Shown one piece after another: positions 55,085 to 64,000 of a stretch of DNA of 64,000 nucleotides. The translations under genes were made by a program, and so were the position numbers. The notes under the pieces are model-generated. The model searched no databases, had not been told where the DNA came from, and worked only from the letters and a program-made list of their open reading frames with translations. This DNA is from Bacteroidales bacterium (lineage in GTDB: Bacteria > Bacteroidota > Bacteroidia > Bacteroidales > WCHB1-69), in contig JAFPXF010000031.1 of NCBI GenBank assembly GCA_017394765.1, positions 1-64,000 on the forward strand, read 5' to 3'. How positions within the stretch are numbered: the first letter of the stretch is position 1; every line of letters begins with the position of its first letter.

Positions 55085-55104
55085 CCGCCTCAAAAAAAAC
55101 GACC

Positions 55105-56502
55105 ATGCATCCTGTCGAATATATACTCAATGCCGTCAGAGACCGCAAAATCATCATCCTCGGCTTCGGCAAAGAAGGCGTCTCCACCTACCGCTTCCTA
55201 CGCAAACATTTTCCGGACATGTCCATCGCCGTGGCCGACGCCAACCCCAACCTCAAGACCGACGAGTTCGACGACCCCAAGCTCTCCTTCACCAAAGGTC
55301 CTGGCTACAACCAGGGGCTCAACGACTACGACCTGATTTTCAAGACACCGGGCATCAGCTTCAACCTCCTCAACTATTTCGTGGAACCCAGGCGCATCAC
55401 CTCCCAGACCAATCTCTTCCTTGAAGCCTGCCACAGGCAGGTCATCGGCGTCACCGGCACCAAGGGCAAAAGCACCACCGCCTCGCTCATCTGTCATCTG
55501 CTCAAGTCGGCGGGCAGGAAAGCCATCCTTGCCGGCAACATCGGCGTGCCCTTCTTCGACATCCTTGAGCAGTTGGACGACCAGACCATGGTGGTGGCCG
55601 AGCTGTCGGCCCATCAGCTGGAGTTCATCCACCGTTCACCGGATTATGCCGTGTTGCTCAACATCTACCAAGAGCACCTTGACCATTTCAACTCCTTCAA
55701 CAACTACCAGATCGCCAAACTGAACATCACCCGTTACCAAGACGAGCGGCAATTTCTGGTCTATAACGGCGACGACGAGCACATTCCGGGGCTCATCAAG
55801 AGTTACAATCTCAACCGCGACCGCTGCATTTTCGGTTGCGAGCCGCAAGACGGCCCCTATGCCTGCTGCCGCGACGGTATTGTCCATTTCGCCATTTCAG
55901 GCCATTTGGAAGACGAGTACGACTTGTCGCACTACCACAACCTTCCGGGCACGCACAACTATTACAACATCATGGCCGCCATCGCCGTCTGTCGCAAGTT
56001 AGGCGTCACGCACGACCAGATCATGCATGGCCTCAACACCTTCCATGGGCTGCCCAACCGCATTGAGTATATCGGGCAGTACGAGGGCATTGCCTTTTAC
56101 AACGACAGCATCTCCACCATTCCGGAGGCCACTGTCGCGGCCGTCAGAGCCCTGCGGCGCGTGGAGACCCTCATCCTCGGCGGCTACGACCGCGGCATCG
56201 AATACGGGCTGCTGCTCCGGTTTTTCAAAGAGGAGCCCCTGCCCAACATCGCCTTCACCGGCCCCGCCGGCAAACGCATCCTCGAAGAGTGGCAAGCCAG
56301 CGGCACCCCCCTGCCCGAAAACTACATCCTCGAGGATGATTTCCGCAAAATCATTGACTTCGCCTTCGAGAAAACCTCACAGAACAAAATCGTCCTCCTC
56401 TCCCCTGCCGCCGCCTCCTACGACCAATTCAAGAATTTCGAGGAACGAGGCCGCGTTTTCACACTTCTTGTTCAACAGCACGCCAAACAAACCGAAAATT
56501 AA
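55105..56502 (+). CDS. murD: UDP-N-acetylmuramoyl-L-alanine-glutamate ligase (MurD type)
   Basis: This Mur ligase is 465 residues long from the ATG at 55105 chosen by the promoter. The N-terminal domain has IIILGFGKEGVST, the ATP loop GTKGKST is at 117-124, and the central domain has AELSAHQLEFIHRSPDYAVLLNIYQEHLDHF with the metal-binding His and Glu. The C-terminal domain ends with VLLSPAAASYDQFKNFEERGRVF, a MurD-type signature. MurD adds glutamate to UDP-MurNAc-L-Ala in wall synthesis. It is not in a dcw cluster; only tRNA genes and envelope genes are near. A paralogue with a changed substrate is possible. Confidence 0.82.
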   Translation: MHPVEYILNAVRDRKIIILGFGKEGVSTYRFLRKHFPDMSIAVADANPNLKTDEFDDPKLSFTKGPGYNQGLNDYDLIFKTPGISFNLLNYFVEPRRITSQTNLFLEACHRQVIGVTGTKGKSTTASLICHLLKSAGRKAILAGNIGVPFFDILEQLDDQTMVVAELSAHQLEFIHRSPDYAVLLNIYQEHLDHFNSFNNYQIAKLNITRYQDERQFLVYNGDDEHIPGLIKSYNLNRDRCIFGCEPQDGPYACCRDGIVHFAISGHLEDEYDLSHYHNLPGTHNYYNIMAAIAVCRKLGVTHDQIMHGLNTFHGLPNRIEYIGQYEGIAFYNDSISTIPEATVAAVRALRRVETLILGGYDRGIEYGLLLRFFKEEPLPNIAFTGPAGKRILEEWQASGTPLPENYILEDDFRKIIDFAFEKTSQNKIVLLSPAAASYDQFKNFEERGRVFTLLVQQHAKQTEN

Positions 56503-56515
56503 TTCCAAAACCATT

Positions 56516-57055
56516 ATGAAACCTATTATCATCATCACATCCTTGCTTTTCGTGTTCACACTCGCAGGCTGCCAGCAGAAGAGCCAAAACAGCGAGGCGA
56601 ACACCGGGACAACGGACACCGAGCAGTCCAGCACCGGAAACCCCTACATCTCCGACACGCAGGCGCAAGACTCGCCCGTCTTGGAGGAAGACCTTTCCGG
56701 GAAAGTCATCATGCTCTCCGCCTCGGAATTTGTGGAGCGCATTACCGACATCAACGACGAGAAGGGCTTCAGCTACAAGGGATACACACCATGCATCGTC
56801 GATTTCTACGCCGACTGGTGCGGGCCCTGCCGCCAGCTTCATCCCCTGATGGAGCGCATGGCCGAAAAGTACAAGGGCAAGCTCATCATCTACAAGATCA
56901 ACGTCGATCGCGCACACGACATCTGCGAACGCTTCGGCGTCCAAAGCATCCCGACGCTGGTGTTCTTCAAGCGCACAGAGGCACCCGCCAAGATTGTCGG
57001 TGCCCCTTCCGAAAGCGAGCTTGAGACCGCCATCACCGATTTCCTCAACAAATAA
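56516..57055 (+). CDS. Thioredoxin-family lipoprotein
   Basis: This envelope thioredoxin of 179 residues has a lipoprotein signal MKPIIIITSLLFVFTLAGC, with Cys19 as the probable lipid site, then a Ser/Thr-rich linker of about 50 residues and a thioredoxin fold with the redox motif FYADWCGPCRQLHPLM and the cis-proline region QSIPTLVFFK. The ATG at 56516 is chosen because the longer frame runs through the MurD gene in another frame. It starts 13 bases after murD ends, so both are probably on one transcript. It probably reduces disulphides in the periplasm. Confidence 0.88.
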   Translation: MKPIIIITSLLFVFTLAGCQQKSQNSEANTGTTDTEQSSTGNPYISDTQAQDSPVLEEDLSGKVIMLSASEFVERITDINDEKGFSYKGYTPCIVDFYADWCGPCRQLHPLMERMAEKYKGKLIIYKINVDRAHDICERFGVQSIPTLVFFKRTEAPAKIVGAPSESELETAITDFLNK

Positions 57056-57058
57056 TCA

Positions 57059-57910
57059 TTGAAAAAGACGATTCTCCTCATAGGACTCTTCTGCTGCGCG
57101 TGGCTTATCCGGGCGCAGGCGCCCTGCAACGCGCCGGACTCGCTGTTTGCCAAGTGGGAACGCCGTCTTGACCAGCTCAACAGCGAAGACCCGGAAATCA
57201 TCTCGTTGCACTACCTCTTCCTGCAAGACATCCGAAGGGAGATGAACCGTTTCCAAACGACCACCCTCCCCTCTTACATGAAGTGCCAACAAATCGACTT
57301 CTACCGCGTCAAGGCGCAATTCGCGAAAGTGGCCGGCAAAGCCGACAAGAAGGAGCATTTGCTGAGCACACAAAAAGGGCTTGTCGATCGCATTTTCTAC
57401 AACCGGGCATGCGAAGAGCTGAACTATCGCGACACCTCCAACGCCCTCTACAATCTTGACCGTGCACTCGAGTTTAACAAGCACCAGCCCGACGCCCTGC
57501 TGCTCAAGGCCAAGTTGGAACTCAGCCGCAAAGAGTACCGCGAGGCCGTCAATCTCATCCATCTTCTCTATACGCAGTGCGAGCTCAATGAAGAGCAGGA
57601 GCGCAGTGTGTCCGACTTCACGATGTTGCTGTACGACAGGCTATACAACACCGGCAGCGAGCTTATCCAAAAGGGCTACGCCGCCGATGCCCTCGAGCTG
57701 TTTCTCGCACTGGAGCAATTCTGCAGCAACATGCCCTCCGGCTACTGCAACGACGACTACTACCACGGCATCCTGCTCTCCCGCGAGGGGGTCTATGAAT
57801 CGTATCTCGCCATCGCGCGCGAGGCCGAGCGCCGCCACAACATGGAAATGGCCCGGAAATTCTACCAATATGCGGAAGAATACAGAAACGCCGGAAAAGA
57901 AAACAAATAA
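57059..57910 (+). CDS. TPR-like secreted protein
   Basis: This 283-residue protein starts with TTG, because the signal peptide (KKTILLIGLFCCAWLIRAQAP) begins directly after it and no ATG is near. The mature part is helical and has TPR-like repeats, such as CEELNYRDTSNALYNLDRALEFNKHQPDALLLKAKLELSRKEYREAVNLI and AREAERRHNMEMARKFYQYAEEYR. It begins three bases after the stop codon of the thioredoxin gene, so translation is probably coupled. I cannot name the family; it may act as a protein-binding scaffold in the periplasm. Confidence 0.65.
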   Translation: MKKTILLIGLFCCAWLIRAQAPCNAPDSLFAKWERRLDQLNSEDPEIISLHYLFLQDIRREMNRFQTTTLPSYMKCQQIDFYRVKAQFAKVAGKADKKEHLLSTQKGLVDRIFYNRACEELNYRDTSNALYNLDRALEFNKHQPDALLLKAKLELSRKEYREAVNLIHLLYTQCELNEEQERSVSDFTMLLYDRLYNTGSELIQKGYAADALELFLALEQFCSNMPSGYCNDDYYHGILLSREGVYESYLAIAREAERRHNMEMARKFYQYAEEYRNAGKENK

Positions 57911-57951
57911 CCCCCGCCAACCCCCAACATCCAACATCCAAACACCCGTTT

Positions 57952-58392
57952 ATGGAAGACAAAAAAAAGAAAAAACAATTTTTGGAGAAGCCTCTCTATC
58001 CCGGGGGAGCGAAAGCCTTGCGCGAATTCCTGAAAGCGCATTTGCAGTACCCACAGGATGCCATGGACCAACGCATCGAGGGCGTGGTCACCATTGGCTA
58101 CCAAGTGAACGATGACGGCATTGTGGAGAGTCCCGTGGTCATCAAGAGCCTGTCGCCCTCATGCGACGCGGAGGCACTGCGGTTAGTACAGATGTTGCAA
58201 TATGAGAAGGCGCGCAACCGGGGCGTGCGACTGAAGGTCAACTGCAAAATCAACATCAACTTCCATCTGGCACCGACACCCGCCCCCTCGACCATCACAT
58301 ACCATGTAGTGTCTTCCGGCGACAAAGCCAAAAAGCAACCGGCACCCCAAACTGACAACACGAGCGGATACACCATCACCATTGAATATTAG
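57952..58392 (+). CDS. TonB C-terminal-domain protein without membrane anchor
   Basis: This 146-residue protein is made of one TonB C-terminal-like domain: FLEKPLYPGGAKALREFLKAHLQYPQDAMDQRIEGVVTIGYQVNDDGIVESPVVIKSLSPSCDAEALRLVQMLQ. It starts with a very basic stretch (MEDKKKKKQ) and has no signal peptide or transmembrane helix, so it cannot transmit energy like true TonB. It is 41 bases after the TPR-like gene and five bases before the permease gene. The role is unknown. Confidence 0.72.
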   Translation: MEDKKKKKQFLEKPLYPGGAKALREFLKAHLQYPQDAMDQRIEGVVTIGYQVNDDGIVESPVVIKSLSPSCDAEALRLVQMLQYEKARNRGVRLKVNCKININFHLAPTPAPSTITYHVVSSGDKAKKQPAPQTDNTSGYTITIEY

Positions 58393-58397
58393 TCCTT

Positions 58398-60002
<1,605 letters not shown>

Positions 60003-60711
60003 GACGGATAGGGATAAACATCGACTGATTATCTCTCAAAATACATTTTAGTGTTCCATTGATAGTGTCTCCCTTTCGCGGCGAGCAGGTTTCATGCATC
60101 TTGGATGCCGACTCCCACGCCGCGAGAGGGTGTCGATGCCGTCGTTCCGCCCCACACTGCAGCGTGGGGTTACTAAGATTTGGTCTCTCCGAGACCATCA
60201 GCGTAATGGAACACCTCCGCCTCTTACAGTTCCTGTCTGGTCCATTAGGCGGGAACCTCCCCTCTGCGGGCAGTGTCCCGGAGGGACAAAAGCTCGGTAG
60301 AAAATATGGTTGTTGGCTGTTGGTGGTTGGTGGGGTCGTATCAAAACGATGCCCCGGCAGGGGCTAAAGCTCGGTAGAAATGGATGCGTGCGCGGGAAAA
60401 TCGCGGCGCGGGAGAACATTGAGACGAGGGTGTTTGTTGCACGCCGCGAAACGGATGCGGGGTTCGACGAGCCTGCGTGAGGGATTGCAACGAAAATGAT
60501 TTTGGCGGGAATGCGTTCCCTGTCGAGACGGAGGTTCCGCTTGACGCTTCGCGTCTCGCGGAATGGTGGTGGGTTCTAAGCCAAAATCATTGTAGTGGAA
60601 AGCCCGACGGCGCGGCGGCATTTGACGGTGTGTGACTGCGACGCAATTTCCGCCGCCGCGCCGGCACGCCCAAATAAAAGAGGTTCGCAAGATCATCTCA
60701 ACTCTTAACTC
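60003..60711. repeat. Gene-free stem-loop array
   Basis: About 700 bases hold no supported reading frame. I count at least six stem-loops. One is a 13-bp stem at 60071-60083 with 60118-60130, with an inner GCATC/GATGC stem. Then come the third copy of the multi-stem repeat (60150-60196), two hairpins each followed by AGCTCGGTAGAAA (60274-60303 and 60351-60380), and a 12-bp stem at 60495-60506 with 60580-60591 enclosing a long hairpin (60535-60563). The last is a GC-rich 10-bp stem at 60609-60618 with 60653-60662. The low-complexity word TTGGTGGTTGGTGG is at 60319-60333. Confidence 0.65.
60150..60196. repeat. Multi-stem intergenic repeat, copy 3
   Basis: Stem 1 is CCCCAC (60150-60155) with GTGGGG (60164-60169), and stem 3 is GGTCTC-TCC-GAGACC (60182-60196). 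Stem 2 is absent. The TCC loop is the same as in copy 1, while the stem has changed on both sides. Confidence 0.55.
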
Positions 60712-63009
60712 TCAACTTTTATCTCCTCCCTTTATCGCCGCTTCCATCATGCGAAGCTGGCCGTAGGAAATGTTGCCTTCAAGGGCTTCAAAGATATCCT
60801 TCAACGCAAGTCCAGCCTCCAATGAGTCGCGTACCGCATCCAACTGCTCTTGCGTGACAAAATCGAAGACAGAGACTCGCCCCTGCCCGATAAGACGTGC
60901 CAAATGCGTCTCTATGGTGCTTGGCACCAAGCCGCGCTCCTCCGCAATCCTCTCCAGGCTTTTTCCGGAACAATACATCTTGTACGTGACCTCGTAAGTC
61001 TCCCCGCGCACTCTTTTGGACTGAATTTCCGTCTGTCCCCTGTCATCATCGCTTTTCGGTCTCTTTTTTGAAACATCAGCATCCTTTTTCTTTCGTCTTC
61101 GCGGTGCTTCAAACGCCTCATCCAGAATTTCCTCTATGAATCCCTTTCGGGTCTTTCGGGAAGACTGCCGCTGGGAACGATACGGCTTGATGTCCAGCTT
61201 GGGCACCTCAGCCTCGCGTTGCAGTTTCAACACATGGTCGGTGGAAAAGTCGCGGCGGATGTTCCGGATGACATATCGTTTGCGCATCAGGTCCTCGTAG
61301 AGGGATTCCAGACAGAAGCGGAACTCCTCGGCAGACTCATAGTCATCCGTGGCGGCGGAGGGCAAGGACTTGAAGAGTTTGATGATTTTGTCGAGCTCGT
61401 CGGTAAAATAACGGGAAGCGGCGTTTATGCGTTCCTTCAGCTGTTCTTGGTCATCGGAGCCATAGAACTTGTCTAACTGCCGTCGGAAGCGTCGTGACAC
61501 CTCTGTCAACTGGTCGAGGGCCTCGCGGATAGGCTGGATGGAATTACGGGCTTTGGCGTTGAAGAGGTTCATCTCGTCGCCCACAAACTGCGCAAGTTGA
61601 TGGACCTGCCCGTGGCTGAACGAGAAATCGAAAATGTCCGTCACGACCTTGTGGTTGTATTCGCGACGGTCGTCCTCAAGCAGATGACGGAGGTCGTCAG
61701 GGGTCGGCTTTTGGGAGGAGTATGCCAGCACATCGCCGTCCACGCCGAGCGAGCGTTGGTTCACGTTGCTCAGCAAGGCGATGCCCTGAAGCGTACGGCA
61801 ACGGCTCAAGGCCACATATACCTGCCCGGCAGTGAAGGCCGCCTCGACATCGACGGCCACCTTGTCGAAGGTGAGCCCCTGGCTCTTGTGGATGGTGATG
61901 GCCCAGGCCGGACGCAGCGGAAATTGCCGGAAAGAGCCCATCTCCTCCTCCTGGATCTGCCGTGTGGCGGGATCCACCGAATACCGGACATTTTTCCAAG
62001 TTTCGAGCTTGACCTCTATTTCGTCATGCTCGTCGTCGCAGCGAACGAAGATGTGCCCGTCACCGTCTATGTCGGTCACCTCGCCGAGTTTGCCATTGAA
62101 ATAGCGGTGTTGTTCGACATCGTTGGCAATGAACATCACACGGGCGCCCTTTTTGAGTTTGAGCTGCATGGCGTTGGGAAGGTTGCGCTCCGGAAAATCG
62201 CCCGTAATATCGGCCGTGAAGGTGCGTTCGGGCTGGCGGATACGTGCCAGTTCGCTCTCATTGACACGGTCGGCTTTGTAGTTGTGGGTGGTGAGGAGGA
62301 TATAATCGGGATGCTTTGCAATATTGAAATCGGGCTTGTATTGCCGCTGCAAGGCCGCCAGATCTGCGGCAGTGAGCTGGTTGTTGCGCACATCGTTGAG
62401 AATCCGGATGAACTCATCATCCTTTTGGCGGAAGATGGTGTCAAGTTCCATGCAGGGCATCGGGTTTTCACGGATGACACAGCTATCAAAGAAGTAAGGC
62501 GAGCGATAATAGGGCGCGATGACAGCCCATTCTTCTGGCACGGCCACGGGCGCCATCTGGTAAAGGTCGCCGATGAGGATGACCTGCACGCCACCGAAAG
62601 GCTCGTGATGGCGGAAGCGGACATGACGGAGCACCGTGTCGATCTCGTCCATGATGTCGGCGCGCACCATGCTGACCTCGTCAATGACAAGCAGCTCGAG
62701 TTCCTGCATCACCTTGCGCTTGCGACGGGTGACATGAAGCTTCTTGACAAGGTTCAAGCGTCCCTCCGGGGTTGGCACAAAAGGCGTGAAGGGGAGTTGG
62801 AAGAACGAGTGGATGGTCATGCCACCGGCATTGATGGCGGCCACGCCCGTGGGGGCCACCACCGCGGTCTGCTTGCGGGTGTGAAGCCGCAAGTTCTTCA
62901 GGAAGGTGGTCTTCCCCGTGCCCGCCTTGCCCGTCAAAAAGAAGGAGCGGGAAGTGGTCATGGCGAAACTGTCTGCCATCTCATAAACCGGTGAACGCGC
63001 TTTATTCAT
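60712..63009 (-). CDS. PIF1-like helicase with C-terminal helix-turn-helix
   Basis: This 765-residue superfamily 1 helicase has Walker A GKAGTGKT at 27-34, the PIF1-type VVAPTGVAAINAGGMTIHSFF, Walker B LLVIDEVSMVRADIMDEID and the late helicase motif PAWAITIHKSQGLTFD with YVALSRCR. A charged linker with many Lys/Arg (about 650-680) leads to a helix-turn-helix domain like that of RecQ C-termini (ETYEVTYKMYCSGKSLERIAEERGLVPSTIETHLARLI). I choose the ATG at 63009, since a longer frame to 63102 covers a -7 element (63038-63045). Its probable role is genome maintenance, possibly on G-quadruplex or stalled forks. Confidence 0.88.
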   Translation of the reverse strand: MNKARSPVYEMADSFAMTTSRSFFLTGKAGTGKTTFLKNLRLHTRKQTAVVAPTGVAAINAGGMTIHSFFQLPFTPFVPTPEGRLNLVKKLHVTRRKRKVMQELELLVIDEVSMVRADIMDEIDTVLRHVRFRHHEPFGGVQVILIGDLYQMAPVAVPEEWAVIAPYYRSPYFFDSCVIRENPMPCMELDTIFRQKDDEFIRILNDVRNNQLTAADLAALQRQYKPDFNIAKHPDYILLTTHNYKADRVNESELARIRQPERTFTADITGDFPERNLPNAMQLKLKKGARVMFIANDVEQHRYFNGKLGEVTDIDGDGHIFVRCDDEHDEIEVKLETWKNVRYSVDPATRQIQEEEMGSFRQFPLRPAWAITIHKSQGLTFDKVAVDVEAAFTAGQVYVALSRCRTLQGIALLSNVNQRSLGVDGDVLAYSSQKPTPDDLRHLLEDDRREYNHKVVTDIFDFSFSHGQVHQLAQFVGDEMNLFNAKARNSIQPIREALDQLTEVSRRFRRQLDKFYGSDDQEQLKERINAASRYFTDELDKIIKLFKSLPSAATDDYESAEEFRFCLESLYEDLMRKRYVIRNIRRDFSTDHVLKLQREAEVPKLDIKPYRSQRQSSRKTRKGFIEEILDEAFEAPRRRKKKDADVSKKRPKSDDDRGQTEIQSKRVRGETYEVTYKMYCSGKSLERIAEERGLVPSTIETHLARLIGQGRVSVFDFVTQEQLDAVRDSLEAGLALKDIFEALEGNISYGQLRMMEAAIKGGDKS

Positions 63010-63037
63010 GCCGTGTAGCCTCGTTTGAAAAGAGGCG

Positions 63038-63045
63038 CAAAGATA
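63038..63045 (-). promoter_or_regulatory. -7 element of the PIF1-like helicase gene
   Basis: TATCTTTG on the minus strand, 29 bases before the chosen ATG. Confidence 0.5.
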
Positions 63046-63202
63046 CGAATTTTGGACAGAAGACCACACATGCAGGCAGTCAGATACTCGAACAATCCGC
63101 ACATGTCAACCATTAACGTTTATTAACTTATATATCTATCAGTATATCAAGTATATGAAAATAAAAGTTATCAACAACGGGCAGACCATACTGTAATAAG
63201 TG

Positions 63203-63210
63203 TACTTTTG
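63203..63210 (+). promoter_or_regulatory. -7 element of the PCMD-like gene
   Basis: TACTTTTG, followed by CCGTCCG and an 80-base leader to the ATG at 63290. Confidence 0.5.
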
Positions 63211-63289
63211 CCGTCCGATTTAGTGAAACTAAGAAACTAAGAAAGATAACAAGGCCATTAATCATCACGATAATAGATTTGTAGTATAT

Positions 63290-64000
63290 ATGAAAATACG
63301 AGTACCCTTTTTGAGTGCATATCTGTTGTTGGCAAGTTGCCTGATGGCGCAAACGCCGACCAACACCCAATTCCCCAACCCGGGGTTTGAGAAATGGACC
63401 TCGCACGGCAAGGCCGGGAATGTGCCCAACCGCTGGCACACCTTTGACGAGTTAAAGTGCGACTTGTCGGGGGTAGCCTCGATAGGTTGCGGAACGGCCA
63501 AGAGCAACCATCACAACGATGTGTCCGGCTTTCGGGGCAGTCATGCCGTCCAGCTGTATTGCAAAACCATATTAGGGGTCCCGGCCAACGGTGCCCTGTC
63601 CACCGGCCGCACACGGGTGGCCAGCACGAATGCACGGAATGCCGGAAACTACAACTACCTCACCGCCGAATCCGGCTATGAGGGCGGATTCCCCTTCTAT
63701 TGGGCTTTCGTAGGCTGTCCTGATTCCGTCTCTTTCTACTACAAGACCGACTTCTCATCGCCGGACAAGCCCTACCTGAAGGTTTTCACTGTCACAAACA
63801 TGCCGTTCTACGACAAGGCGAGCGGTGAACTGACACCCAAGAGTTCCATTGTCGGGGCTGCCGACATCAGGACATTGCCACAGTCATCCTCCTGGAGACG
63901 GGGCAAGTCCAAAGTCACCTACACGCATCCCAACAACACGGACGGCAATGCCGGCACGCTCACCCGCCCGTCGTACATGTTAGCCTCCTTTTCCACCAGC
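63290..64000 (+). CDS. Secreted PCMD-like protein, cut by the window edge
   Basis: The reading frame is open from the ATG at 63290 to the last base (237 codons), so the gene is partial at its 3' end. The N-terminus is a signal peptide (MKIRVPFLSAYLLLASCLMAQTP); a lipobox LASC at residues 14-17 is an alternative. The mature protein starts with FPNPGFEKWTSHGKAGNVPNRWHTFD, a typical opening of Bacteroidetes PCMD (putative carbohydrate metabolism) proteins, and continues with beta-rich sequence such as DSVSFYYKTDFSSPDKPYLKVFT. Many such proteins carry a type IX sorting domain at the missing end. The function is unknown. Confidence 0.7.
   Translation, partial: MKIRVPFLSAYLLLASCLMAQTPTNTQFPNPGFEKWTSHGKAGNVPNRWHTFDELKCDLSGVASIGCGTAKSNHHNDVSGFRGSHAVQLYCKTILGVPANGALSTGRTRVASTNARNAGNYNYLTAESGYEGGFPFYWAFVGCPDSVSFYYKTDFSSPDKPYLKVFTVTNMPFYDKASGELTPKSSIVGAADIRTLPQSSSWRRGKSKVTYTHPNNTDGNAGTLTRPSYMLASFSTS

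Noticed and set aside
54773..55093. Open frame on the minus strand over the tRNA genes
   Set aside because: It is the complement of three tRNA genes and has no protein features.
60003..60711. CRISPR array
   Set aside because: The repeats are inverted and of different lengths, with no regular direct repeat plus unique spacer pattern and no cas gene near.
61597..62994. 465-codon open frame opposite to the PIF1-like helicase
   Set aside because: Shadow frame; the helicase motifs are on the other strand.

Overview
The window comes from a bacterium of the phylum Bacteroidota, most likely order Bacteroidales. The evidence is a complete core of the type IX secretion system (porP, gldK, gldL, gldM, gldN), a cargo protein with a type A C-terminal sorting domain, an Omp28-like protein, tryptophanase, and many upstream regions with the Bacteroidetes -7 element TAnnTTTG (often TATTTTTG or TACTTTTG) instead of a sigma-70 type -10 box. 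I see no transposase, integrase, phage gene or CRISPR array, so this looks like chromosomal backbone plus one biosynthetic island.

Layout. (1) 0.1-5.0 kb, minus strand: a phosphate uptake operon, read porin, pstS, pstC, pstA, pstB. Its upstream region carries helix-phased TGTCA repeats that look like a Pho box, and a divergent membrane-anchored AraC-type regulator lies beyond them. (2) 5.7-20.4 kb, minus strand: a 16-gene aryl-polyene-type polyketide/fatty acid cluster. It has two acyl carrier proteins, two intact ketosynthases each followed by a half-length ketosynthase-like protein without a nucleophile, two hotdog proteins, an LpxL-type acyltransferase, a LolA-like carrier, a small permease, a glycosyltransferase, an RND exporter fused to an acyltransferase, a FAD oxidoreductase, an esterase and an acyl-CoA ligase. 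No ketoreductase and no aromatic ammonia lyase are present. (3) 20.5-26.0 kb: a PIG-L-like protein, a DUF1232 protein, tRNA-Ala, and the str ribosomal operon rpsL-rpsG-fusA-rpsJ, which stops at rpsJ. (4) 26.1-28.6 kb: a transketolase C-terminal half leading an ECF sigma factor, a probable anti-sigma factor and a Spy-like periplasmic protein. (5) 28.7-38.3 kb, plus strand: a 1152-residue predicted outer-membrane barrel followed by the type IX secretion operon. (6) 38.4-49.3 kb, plus strand: heptose epimerase, recQ, an OmpH-like/MORN pair, tryptophanase, a DUF3109 protein, a four-gene operon around an [FeFe]-hydrogenase-like iron-sulphur protein, and a nitroreductase. (7) 49.3-54.4 kb, minus strand: lipid kinase, the type IX cargo protein, then acpP-fabF-rnc. 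(8) 54.7-60.0 kb, plus strand: tRNA-Thr, tRNA-Tyr, tRNA-Gly, a MurD-type ligase, a thioredoxin lipoprotein, a TPR-like protein, a TonB C-terminal domain protein and a YfcC-type permease. (9) 60.0-60.7 kb: a gene-free array of stem-loops. (10) 60.7-64.0 kb: a PIF1-like helicase and the start of a PCMD-like secreted protein cut by the window edge.

How the parts fit. The pigment cluster is an almost continuous polycistron with many ATGA-type overlaps. One promoter lies before its first ACP gene and a probable second one before the RND exporter. The RND/LolA/glycosyltransferase/acyltransferase set suggests that the product is lipid-linked and moved to the outer membrane. The most unusual non-coding signals are a small multi-stem repeat seen three times with compensatory base changes, the stem-loop array at 60.1-60.7 kb, and a 24-base block shared exactly by the promoters of the housekeeping acpP and the pigment-cluster ACP. 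All function calls come from reading motifs by eye; no database search was possible.
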